The notes under the pieces: generated by a model
The model's input: the letters and a program-made list of their open reading frames with translations, nothing else
What the model was told of the DNA's origin: nothing
Databases searched by the model: none
DNA from: Sphingomonas sp.
GTDB taxonomy: Bacteria > Pseudomonadota > Alphaproteobacteria > Sphingomonadales > Sphingomonadaceae
Reading direction: 5' to 3'
Length of the DNA stretch: 64,000 bases
NCBI RefSeq assembly: GCF_017745215.1
Contig: NZ_JAGHZV010000019.1
Span: 1 to 64,000, forward strand
In this document: one piece after another, positions 41,710 through 49,211 of the stretch
Layout of the letters: each line of letters starts with the position of its first letter
How positions within the stretch are numbered: position 1 is the stretch's first letter
Position numbers and translations under genes: made by a program

Positions 41710-42705
41710 CTAGGCGCTCTCGCGCTCGATCAGCCGGAACCCGACATCGATGTGCCGTTCCGCGATCGTCTCGCCCGCGGCGCGGCGGCGCAGCACGTTG
41801 ACCGCCTCGCGCCCGATCCGCGCGCCGTCGATGTCGACGGTGGTGATCGTCGGGCGCATCTCGGCGGCGATCGCGAGGTTGCCGAAGCCGACCACCGCCA
41901 GCTCGTCGGGCACCTTCACCCCCGCCGCCATCGCCTCGACCAGCAGCCCTTGCGCCAGCCAGTCCGAGCTGCACACCACCACGTCGGGCGCCGTCCCCAG
42001 CTCGCGCATCGCGCGGAACGCGGCGCGGCCGTGCCCGAAGCGCGTCTGGCTGGCGAACATCTGCTCGGTCGGCGTCTCGCCGCCCGCCGCGGTCCAGTCG
42101 TCGATGAAGCCCTGGCGCCGCTCCATCGCGCGCGTGCCCGACGCACTCAGCAGGTGCGGCCGGCGATAGCCGCGCCCGCGCAGGAAGCGCGCGACGTCCG
42201 CCCCCACCGCATGATGCGAGAAGCCCACCGCGACGTCGATCGGCTCGGGCGGCAGGCCCCAGGTCTCGATCACCGTCGCGTTGCGGCCGATCAGCAGGTC
42301 GCGCGACGGCTTGTCGGAGAGGATGCCGGTCAGGATGATCGCGTCCGCCCGCCGCGAAAGCGCGGCCGAGATCAGCTGCGGCATGCGGGCGTTCTCGATG
42401 CCGGTGAGCCCCAGCATCACGCTGTGCCCGTCGATCGACAGCTCCTCGACCATCGCCTCGACCGTCGCGTTGAAGATCGACTGCGCGACGTCGGGCACCA
42501 GCACCGCGACCAGCCGGCTCTTTGCCGAGGCGAGGCCGCCCGCGACCAGATCGGGCACATAGCCCGTCGCTTCGATCGCGGCGCGGATGCGCTCGCCCGT
42601 GGCGGTCGCGACGATGCCGGGGTTGTTGAGGAAGCGCGAGACGGTCGCGGCCGAAACCCCCGCCTGCCGCGCCACATCGTCGAGTTTGGGAATGCCCCGC
42701 TTCAT
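41710..42705 (-). CDS. LacI family transcriptional regulator
   Basis: A 331-residue LacI/GalR repressor. HTH KLDDVARQAGVSAATVSRFL at residues 7-26, hinge helix, then the periplasmic-binding-protein-like effector domain with VLVPDVAQSIFNATVEAMVE and CSSDWLAQGLL. An ATG at 42762 would place the operator at 42748-42761 inside the coding region, so the start is put at 42705, which also gives the normal distance to the HTH. Four matching operators in the window suggest it controls the CapA, P450, MFS/PrpD and TonB units as well as itself. Effector unknown. Confidence 0.85.
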   Translation of the reverse strand: MKRGIPKLDDVARQAGVSAATVSRFLNNPGIVATATGERIRAAIEATGYVPDLVAGGLASAKSRLVAVLVPDVAQSIFNATVEAMVEELSIDGHSVMLGLTGIENARMPQLISAALSRRADAIILTGILSDKPSRDLLIGRNATVIETWGLPPEPIDVAVGFSHHAVGADVARFLRGRGYRRPHLLSASGTRAMERRQGFIDDWTAAGGETPTEQMFASQTRFGHGRAAFRAMRELGTAPDVVVCSSDWLAQGLLVEAMAAGVKVPDELAVVGFGNLAIAAEMRPTITTVDIDGARIGREAVNVLRRRAAGETIAERHIDVGFRLIERESA

Positions 42706-42747
42706 CCGGTTGAATGCTAGGGCCAGCGGATCGGCACGAAAAGCCAT

Positions 42748-42761
42748 TGCAAGCGCTTTCA
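42748..42761. promoter_or_regulatory. LacI-type operator, site 2
   Basis: TGCAAGCGCTTTCA lies between the divergent lacI-type gene and the P450 gene, 22 bp before the P450 start. It is the reverse complement match of site 1. Confidence 0.78.
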
Positions 42762-42782
42762 TAAAGCCATAATCCCCCAGGC

Positions 42783-43949
42783 ATGCAAGATTTCGATCCG
42801 CTCCTGCCCGAAGACTTCGACAGCGCGCACCGCGACTATGCTCGGCTGCGCGCCGAATGCCCCGTCGCGCATAGCGAGGCGTGGGGCGGCTTCTGGGCGC
42901 TGATGAAGCACGCCGACGTCGCGGCGGCGGCGGCGGACAGCGCGACCTTCATCACCTCGAAGCAGAATGTCGTGCCCGCCGTTGCCTTCACCGGGCGGCG
43001 GCCGCCGCTCCACCTCGACCCGCCCGAGCACACCCCCTATCGCCGCGCGCTCGCGCCGCTGCTCACCGAACGCAAGGTCGCGCGCTTCGAGCCGATCGTG
43101 CGCGGCATCTGCCGCGAGCTGCTCGATGCGATGGCGGCGAAGGGTGGCGGCGACATCTGCGAGGAATTCGGTGCGCGCATGCCGATCCGCGTCTTCGCGC
43201 ATTGGATGAACCTGCCGCCCGAGCGGATAAACGAGCTCGCCGAGGTGGGGAAGCGCTACAATATCGCGGTCCAGTCGAACGACATGGCGTCGACCAAGGA
43301 GACCAGCCTGCTGCTCTACGACATGGCGCGGCGGCTGGTGGCCGAGCGCAAGGCCGAGCCGCTCGACCCGGAGCTCGACGCGACCAGCGCCTTGCTGGCG
43401 ACGCGCGTCGACGGCGAGGCGCTGCCCGACGAGATGATCGTGGGAACGATCCGCCAGGTGCTGGTGGTGGGGATCATCGCGCCGACGGTGCTGATCGGCT
43501 CGATCGCGGTGCATCTGTCGCGCGACCAGGACCTGCAGGCGCAGCTCCGCGCCGACCCGTCACTGATCCCCGCGGCGATGGACGAGTTCTTCCGGCTCTA
43601 CACCCCCTATCGCGGCTTCGCGCGCACGCCGACGCACGACGTGACGCTGCACGGGCGGACGATCCCCGCGGGCGAGCCGGTCGCGCTAGTCTATGCCTCG
43701 GCCAATCGCGACGAGGATGTGTTCGAGGACGGCGCGAGCTTTCGCCTGCACCGGCCCAACATGAAGGATTCGCTCCACTTCGGGCGCGGCACGCACATGT
43801 GCGTCGGCGCGGCGCTGGCGCGGCTCGAGATGGTGGTGGCGCTCGAGACGATGCTCGAGCGGCTGCCGCGATTCGAGCTCGACGGCGAACCGCTGCCGAC
43901 GCGCTTTCCCGAGATCGGCGGGCTGCGAGTGATGCTGAAATTTGGGTAA
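42783..43949 (+). CDS. Cytochrome P450 with atypical I-helix
   Basis: A 388-residue bacterial class I P450. Heme-binding loop HFGRGTHMCVGAALARLE with Cys340, ExxR pair in DEFFRLYTP (Glu268/Arg271) and PPEHTPYRR helix-C region. The I-helix stretch LVVGIIAPTVL lacks the usual acidic residue-threonine pair that protonates bound O2, so proton delivery must differ. No ferredoxin or reductase gene is adjacent. A LacI-type operator sits just upstream, tying it to this regulon. Substrate unknown; small bacterial P450s of this layout hydroxylate terpenoid or aromatic acids. Confidence 0.9.
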   Translation: MQDFDPLLPEDFDSAHRDYARLRAECPVAHSEAWGGFWALMKHADVAAAAADSATFITSKQNVVPAVAFTGRRPPLHLDPPEHTPYRRALAPLLTERKVARFEPIVRGICRELLDAMAAKGGGDICEEFGARMPIRVFAHWMNLPPERINELAEVGKRYNIAVQSNDMASTKETSLLLYDMARRLVAERKAEPLDPELDATSALLATRVDGEALPDEMIVGTIRQVLVVGIIAPTVLIGSIAVHLSRDQDLQAQLRADPSLIPAAMDEFFRLYTPYRGFARTPTHDVTLHGRTIPAGEPVALVYASANRDEDVFEDGASFRLHRPNMKDSLHFGRGTHMCVGAALARLEMVVALETMLERLPRFELDGEPLPTRFPEIGGLRVMLKFG

Positions 43950-43965
43950 GACCCCAGCTCAAGGT

Positions 43966-44048
43966 CGTCATCCCGGCAAAAGCCGGGAACCAGGAGTCGC
44001 GAGCGCTGTCTTTTGTAACCCTGGGTCCCGGCTGTCGCCGGGATGACG
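43966..44048. repeat. REP-like palindromic repeat (family 1, copy 3)
   Basis: CGTCATCCCGGCAAAAGCCG mirrored by CCGGCTGTCGCCGGGATGACG, 16 bp after the P450 stop and between convergent genes. More diverged in the loop than the copies at 14899 and 41619. Confidence 0.85.
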
Positions 44049-44084
44049 GTCTGGGGCTGGGCAGGCCGGAACATGGATATCGCT

Positions 44085-44945
44085 CTACGCGGTCGGGCCC
44101 TGGTCCGCCGCGGGCCGGCGAGTGGCGGGGCGGCGTTCCAGCGTCTCGGTGCTCGTTTGCGTCTCGGTGCGGCCGCCGGGCGGGGTGATCGTCGTCCTGG
44201 TCAGCCGGGTCCGGCGGCGCACCTGCCCGGCGGCGTCGGTCAGGAAGGTGATCGTGATCGTGCCCGCGATCTGCTCCTTGGCATGCGCCTGGAGCGCGGT
44301 CTCCAGCGTGACCGGCTTCCGGTTGATCTCGGCCACGGCGACGTCCGTCTCGGCCCGCTCGCGGCGCACTGTCTCGGGGTCGATCGCCAGCTCGACCTTG
44401 AAGATCGCGCGGCCCGAGGAATCCTGCGTCCTCACCAGCGCCGCCGCGGCGCGGGCGCCGGGATCGCGGAACGGCGCGCCGTCGCGAAGCTCGCCGGGGC
44501 GAAGGTCATAGGTCTCGAGCAGGCGGATTACCGACTTGGGATCGCATTCGATGCGATAGGCGGTCCAGCTGAAGCCCCAATGGCCGCAGGCGGCGCGCGT
44601 GAGGCCGCCCCAGGCGAGCCATTTGTCGACCCGCGCCGCGAGCTCGGCTTCGTTGAGCAGCTGCATCGGGCCGTTCGCCGGCTTGAGCACGCGGACCGGG
44701 AACTGCCAGTTGCGCGCGCGATCGTCCTCGCTGGTGCCTGGCGGCAGGTCGTATTCGAGGATCAGCCCGCCGTCGCGCACTGCGATCACGCGCTCCTGCA
44801 GGCTGTCCTGGTCGTGGGTGCTGCCGGTGGAGCCTTCGCTTTCCGTCTGCGTGTCGTGCACGCTGACGAGCTCATAGGTGTCGCCCGGCTGGTCGGTTTG
44901 GGCCGGCAGCCAGAATGCCAGGATCATCGCCGCCAGCCGCATCAT
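44085..44945 (-). CDS. Secreted protein of unknown function
   Basis: A 286-residue protein beginning MMRLAAMILAFWLPAQTDQP, a short signal peptide supported by GGGGGG before the ATG at 44945. The mature part has acidic/polar stretches, a few cysteines (GHWGFSW region and ECDPKSVIRLLETYDLRPG) and a threonine/arginine-rich tail (RTRLTRTTITPPGGRTET). No domain is recognised. It sits between convergent and divergent repeats and is not obviously part of the LacI regulon. Confidence 0.6.
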   Translation of the reverse strand: MMRLAAMILAFWLPAQTDQPGDTYELVSVHDTQTESEGSTGSTHDQDSLQERVIAVRDGGLILEYDLPPGTSEDDRARNWQFPVRVLKPANGPMQLLNEAELAARVDKWLAWGGLTRAACGHWGFSWTAYRIECDPKSVIRLLETYDLRPGELRDGAPFRDPGARAAAALVRTQDSSGRAIFKVELAIDPETVRRERAETDVAVAEINRKPVTLETALQAHAKEQIAGTITITFLTDAAGQVRRRTRLTRTTITPPGGRTETQTSTETLERRPATRRPAADQGPTA

Positions 44946-45070
44946 CGAGCCCCCCACACACATGCCTCCCCGAGGTTTCCCGGCACAGTCGGTTGAATCA
45001 TGGCTCGAAGGCAAGCGTCACGCACCGGAAACATCCGGTGATCCGTCCCCGAGGGGGCGGAAGCCCGCGG

Positions 45071-45200
45071 TCCGGCCGGCTTGCAATGTAGGAATTCGCC
45101 TGCTTGGCTGGCGCGGCTGGAGCAGGCCGGCCGCGGTTCGAGCTTGAGAGGGACAGGCACCGGAATTTGGGCGACGGGGTGTGACTCTTGTGACTTTTCA
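45071..45200 (+). repeat. Dispersed intergenic repeat, copy B
   Basis: Second copy of the element at 11692-11819, same orientation. Shared ends: CTTGCAATGTAGGA and GGCGACGGG-TGTGACTCT-TGTGACT; centre similar with substitutions. Tandem TGTGACTCT/TGTGACTTT at 45180-45197. It fills most of the 301-bp gap 44946-45246, which has no gene. Confidence 0.7.
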
Positions 45201-45246
45201 GTCGCGCTTCCGGCCCCGACTCGGCGCGTGGCGAATGCCGGTCCGG

Positions 45247-46365
45247 CTAGGCGGGGCTCAGCGCCAGCGCGTCGCCCTGCGCGGTGATGCGTGTCGCGAG
45301 ACCTTCGGCTTGGGTGACCTCGATGAGGTAGCTCAGAATCCGTTCGAACTCCGGCGTTCCCGGTGCAGCGGGCCGGGGCGCGCTGTCGTCGCCGATCCAG
45401 CAGGGGAGGAAGTCGACGCTCGCGAGTTTCCGGTCCTCGATCCGCAGCCGCGCGATGCCGGTGACCCGCGTCTCCTCCGGGAGCATGTAGCTCGCGTCCA
45501 TGCTCCAGCTCGGGTTGAGGCTGACGAGGTGGCGGAAACTCTCGGTGCGTGTGATCGCCGGGTCCCAGACGTGCGGCTGCTCGATCGCGAAATTGCCGAG
45601 GCTGTAGAAGATCGGCTTGCCGCGGTGGAAGCCGATGCCCTTCATCAGGTGCGGGTGGTGGCCGAGGATCGCGTCGGCGCCCGCCTCGATCGCGGCATGC
45701 GCGACTTCGGGCTGATATTCAGCGAGCGTGCCGCGGACCATGTGGATGCCCCAGTGGAGCGAGACGAGGACGATATCGGCCGCGGCGCGCGCAGCGCGGA
45801 TCGCGTCGATCAGCCTCGCGAGGTCGCTGCGGTCGGCATGGCTGCGGATGCGCGCAGGCGTGCCGGGCTGGTCGTGCTCGATCTGCTCGTAGAAGGTATG
45901 CGCGCGCATCGGGGCGCAGCCGGCGCGGTCCGCGCTTGCGGCATAGCCTTCGGGAAGGATCGAGCTCGCCGCGACCAGCGCGATCCTTGTGTCGCCGATC
46001 TGGGTGTACGCGGGGTGCCAGGCCTCGGCGAGTGTCGTGCCCGCGCCCGCGAGCGCCACGCCCGCCTCGGCCATATGGGCCAGCGTGTCGCCGAACCCCT
46101 CATAGCCCCAGTCGAGGCAATGGTTGCCCGCGAAGGACATCATGGTGAACCCCGCCTCGCGCAGCGCCGGCGCGAGCGCGGACGGCGTGCGCATCGCGAG
46201 CCGGGCGTTGGGCGCCATCGCGCCGCGATCGGTCACCACCGTCTCGAGCTGGCCGAACACCGCGGGTGCCGCCGAGAACAAGGGCCGCACGCTCGCGAAC
46301 ATCGAGGCGAGGTCCGCGCGCTTGGCGCCGACGTCCCCCGTCGCGAGCAGGTCGAAGCCGCTCAC
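45247..46365 (-). CDS. CapA-like metallophosphatase, paralogue 2
   Basis: A 372-residue paralogue of the protein at 39482, with the same metal motifs (LLATGDVGAK, FGQLETV, SFAGNHCLDWG, VLVSLHWGIH, LGHHPHLMKG) and the shared block GCAPMRAHTFYEQIEHDQPG. One metal-motif His of paralogue 1 (SHHWG) is Leu here (SLHWG). GTG start at 46365 overlaps the MFS stop (GTGA), so both belong to one transcript under LacI site 3. It has no signal peptide. Function probably matches paralogue 1 on a related substrate or the partner half of a hetero-oligomer; inferred. Confidence 0.8.
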   Translation of the reverse strand: MSGFDLLATGDVGAKRADLASMFASVRPLFSAAPAVFGQLETVVTDRGAMAPNARLAMRTPSALAPALREAGFTMMSFAGNHCLDWGYEGFGDTLAHMAEAGVALAGAGTTLAEAWHPAYTQIGDTRIALVAASSILPEGYAASADRAGCAPMRAHTFYEQIEHDQPGTPARIRSHADRSDLARLIDAIRAARAAADIVLVSLHWGIHMVRGTLAEYQPEVAHAAIEAGADAILGHHPHLMKGIGFHRGKPIFYSLGNFAIEQPHVWDPAITRTESFRHLVSLNPSWSMDASYMLPEETRVTGIARLRIEDRKLASVDFLPCWIGDDSAPRPAAPGTPEFERILSYLIEVTQAEGLATRITAQGDALALSPA

Positions 46366-47642
46366 GCCGCCTCGCCGCGCCGGACCGCGACGCCGCGCAG
46401 CACGAGGACGATCGCGGCGCCGGTAAGCAGGAAGCCCGCGAGCAGCAGCGTGGGCGCCCAGAAGCCGCCGCTCGCCTCGCGCACGCCGCCGACGAGCCAG
46501 GGCACGACAAGTCCGCCCGAGCTGCCGGTGATGTTGATCGCCACCGCGCCGACCGCGAAGGTGGCGGGGGTGAACATCCGCGTCGGCAGCGCCCAGAAGG
46601 CGCCCTGCGCCGCGCCGAGGCAGAAGCCGGCGACGAACAGCGCCGCCAGCCCCGCGAAGCTCGCGCCCGCAGCCGCGGCGGCGATGATTGCGATCGCCAT
46701 GCCCATTGCGGGGATGGCAATGTGCCAGAAGCGCTCGCCGCTTCGGTCCGAGCTGGTCGCGCCGATGTAGATCCCCGCCGCGTTTGCTGCCCAGGGCAGC
46801 GCGTTGATCAGCCCGATCTCGAGCGGCGGCAGGTTGGCGAGCGACTTCACCATCTGCGGCAACCAGAAGATGATGCCGTAGGAGCCCGCGAGCAGGCAGA
46901 ACCACAGCGCCGCCGAGGCCCAGACGAGCGGCCGGGCGAGCACCGACCAGTCGTTCCGCCGCGCGGTCTCCTGGCGGTTGGCGGCGTTCTGCGAGAGCCA
47001 GCGCTTCTCCTCCGCGGTGAGCCAGCGCGCCCGGTCGGGCGTGTCGGCGAACCAGAACCAGGCGATCACGGCGAAGAGCAGCGTCGGCAGCGCCTCGCCG
47101 AGGAACATCCAGCGCCACGATTCGAGCCCGAACGGCGCCGCCATGCCGAGCAGCAGCCCCGAGAGCGGGCCGCCGATCACCACCGAGATCGGGATCGCCA
47201 GCATGGGCATCGCGAAGGTGGTGGCGCGCTCGCGCTCGGTGGCGAACTGGCTGAGGTAAAGCACGATCCCCGGCGCGAGCCCGCCCTCGGCGAAGCCGAG
47301 CAGCACGCGCAGCACATAGAATTCGACATGGTTGTCGATGAACGCCATCGCCGCCGCACAGCCACCCCAGAGCAAGGCGCAGCCCGCCAGCCAGTGGTGG
47401 AAGCCGATCCGCTGGAGCAGCAGCACGCTCGGATATTGCCCCGTCAGGAACCCCGCGAAGAGGATTCCCGCGCCGAAGCCGTACTGGCTCGGCGAGAAGC
47501 CGAGGTCGGCGTTCATGTGGAGCGCGGCGAAGCTCACGTTCACCCGGTCGATCGAGCTCAGCAGCATGAAGAAGATCGTCGGCACGATCAGCCGCCAGCG
47601 GATCTTGGATCCCATGGCCTGGGGTGCGGCAAGCATCGACAT
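46362..47642 (-). CDS. MFS transporter, anion:cation symporter (ACS) family
   Basis: A 426-residue, 12-helix major facilitator. ACS-type features: N-terminal SSIDRVNVSFAALHMNADLG, helix-4/5 loop LRVLLGFAEGGLAPGIVLYL, and SSDRSGERFWH in the central loop. ACS carriers import organic anions such as phthalate, tartrate, glucarate or 4-hydroxyphenylacetate with protons. The start at 47642 (GGGAGAGG just before) is preferred over in-frame ATGs at 47678 and 47657. It is divergent from the PrpD-type gene with LacI site 3 between. Confidence 0.88.
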   Translation of the reverse strand: MSMLAAPQAMGSKIRWRLIVPTIFFMLLSSIDRVNVSFAALHMNADLGFSPSQYGFGAGILFAGFLTGQYPSVLLLQRIGFHHWLAGCALLWGGCAAAMAFIDNHVEFYVLRVLLGFAEGGLAPGIVLYLSQFATERERATTFAMPMLAIPISVVIGGPLSGLLLGMAAPFGLESWRWMFLGEALPTLLFAVIAWFWFADTPDRARWLTAEEKRWLSQNAANRQETARRNDWSVLARPLVWASAALWFCLLAGSYGIIFWLPQMVKSLANLPPLEIGLINALPWAANAAGIYIGATSSDRSGERFWHIAIPAMGMAIAIIAAAAAGASFAGLAALFVAGFCLGAAQGAFWALPTRMFTPATFAVGAVAINITGSSGGLVVPWLVGGVREASGGFWAPTLLLAGFLLTGAAIVLVLRGVAVRRGEAA

Positions 47643-47696
47643 CCTCTCCCTTTTCATCTCGACAGGCGCAGCGCGCATGCGGCATCAAGCCACAAA

Positions 47697-47710
47697 CGAA
47701 AGCGCTTTCA
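47697..47710. promoter_or_regulatory. LacI-type operator, site 3
   Basis: CGAAAGCGCTTTCA contains a perfect 12-bp palindrome (47698-47709) in the 77-bp divergent interval between the MFS/CapA transcript and the PrpD gene, so one site may control both. Confidence 0.8.
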
Positions 47711-47719
47711 TAGGGGCGG

Positions 47720-49108
47720 ATGATGGATTCGGCGAGCGGATTGAGCGCGAGGATCGCGGCGCACGTCGCGGATTTCCCGGCGGAGGCGCTGCCTAGGAGC
47801 ACGCTCCACGCGGCGAAACGCGCGCTGCTCGACGGGCTCGGGGTGATGCTCGCGGCGAGTGGCGAGAGCCCCGAGGTGCGGCCGTTCGTCGCTTATGCCG
47901 CGGCGAACGGCGAGGGGCGGGCGTCGATCCTCGGCCACGGCCTGCGCGTCTCCGCCGAGATGGCGGCCTTCGCCAACGGCGCGATGGCGCATGCGCTCGA
48001 CTTCGAGGACGCCTTCGATGCCGCGCCGAGCCACCCCGATGCGGCGCTGCTCCCCGCGGCGCTGGCAATCGCCGAGGCGCATGGCCCGGTGCATGGCCGC
48101 GACCTGCTCGCGGCGATCGCGGTGGGGTGCGACCTCGTCTGCCGGCTGGGCCTGAGTCTCCGCCGCGAGATGGAGGCGGGGGGCTGGTATCCGCCGCCGA
48201 TCCTGGGCGCGTTCGGCGCAGTCGCGGCGGCGGCTCGGCTGCGGCGGCTCGATGCCGGACAGGCGCGCGACGCCTTCTCGCTGATGCTGTGCCAGGCGGT
48301 GATGCCGGGCGAGATCAAATACAGCCGCGACACGGTGATCCGGGCGATCCGCGAGGCCTTCCCGGCGCAGGCGGCCGTCAAGGCGGCGGCGCTGGCGAGG
48401 GCAGGGGTGCGCGGGTTCGAAGCGCCGTTCGAGGGCAAGGCGGGCTTCTTCCGCCTCTTCGCCGAGAGCCAGTTCGATCCCGCCGCGATCCTCGATGGCC
48501 TGGGCGAGCATTTCTGGATCGAGCAACTCACCCTCAAGCGCTGGCCCGCCTGCCGGGGCACGCATGCCTATATCGAAGCGGTGCAGGCCCTCCGCGCGAC
48601 ACACGGCCTCGCGCCCGAGCAGATCGCCCGGATCACTGCGATCGGCGGCGACGTCCAGCGCATGCTCGTCGAGCCCGCCGAGCAGAAGCGCTCGCCCGCC
48701 ACCGTGATCGACGCCAAATTCTCGATACCCTACACCATCGCTGCCGCCCTTCTCGATCCCGAAGTGACGCTCGAGAGCTTTGCCCCTGACCTGCTCGCCG
48801 ACCCCGAGCGGCGGCGCCTCGCGGCACTGGTCGACTATGAGCAACGTCCCGATTGGGGGCGCGATCGCGCCGCCTCCGGGGGCCTGCGCGTCCAGCTCCG
48901 CGACGGGCGCACACTGAAATATTGGGTCGAGATTGCAGCCGGCCATCCCAGCGCTCCGCTCTCGGACGAGGCGCTCACCGCCAAGTTCCTCGACTGCGCC
49001 GCCCGTGCGAATCGCCCGTTCGCGCCCGGCGAGGCCGAAGCGCTTGCCGCCGCGATCTGGTCGCTCGACACCGCCCGTGACAGCGGAGCCACACTCGTTC
49101 CGATTTAG
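47720..49108 (+). CDS. MmgE/PrpD family protein
   Basis: A 462-residue protein of the 2-methylcitrate dehydratase/cis-aconitate decarboxylase superfamily. Typical parts: AKRALLDGLGVMLAASGE, FANGAMAHALDFEDAFD (about 93-109, with the active-site Asp/His region), LTLKRWPACRGTHAYIEA, and SPATVIDAKFSIPYTIAAAL. The family dehydrates or decarboxylates tri- or dicarboxylic acids without a metal cluster. TAGGGGCGG precedes the start. With a transporter and CoA genes in the regulon it likely acts on a hydroxy-polycarboxylate, inferred. Confidence 0.87.
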   Translation: MMDSASGLSARIAAHVADFPAEALPRSTLHAAKRALLDGLGVMLAASGESPEVRPFVAYAAANGEGRASILGHGLRVSAEMAAFANGAMAHALDFEDAFDAAPSHPDAALLPAALAIAEAHGPVHGRDLLAAIAVGCDLVCRLGLSLRREMEAGGWYPPPILGAFGAVAAAARLRRLDAGQARDAFSLMLCQAVMPGEIKYSRDTVIRAIREAFPAQAAVKAAALARAGVRGFEAPFEGKAGFFRLFAESQFDPAAILDGLGEHFWIEQLTLKRWPACRGTHAYIEAVQALRATHGLAPEQIARITAIGGDVQRMLVEPAEQKRSPATVIDAKFSIPYTIAAALLDPEVTLESFAPDLLADPERRRLAALVDYEQRPDWGRDRAASGGLRVQLRDGRTLKYWVEIAAGHPSAPLSDEALTAKFLDCAARANRPFAPGEAEALAAAIWSLDTARDSGATLVPI

Positions 49109-49135
49109 TTATGTCACATAATGAAAACGCTTGCA
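49109..49135. promoter_or_regulatory. Palindrome plus LacI-type operator, site 4, before TonB receptor
   Basis: Two adjoining sites: perfect palindrome TTATGT-C-ACATAA (49109-49121) and TGAAAACGCTTGCA (49122-49135), the latter matching operator 1 at 13 of 14 positions. They begin at the first base after the PrpD stop and lie 76 bp before the TonB gene, suggesting dual control. Confidence 0.65.
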
Positions 49136-49211
49136 GTCTGCCGGGCGGATGATAACAGAGGCGGTACGGAAGAGGCGCGGGAAAGCGCCCATAACCCTTG
49201 GGAGGGACTGA

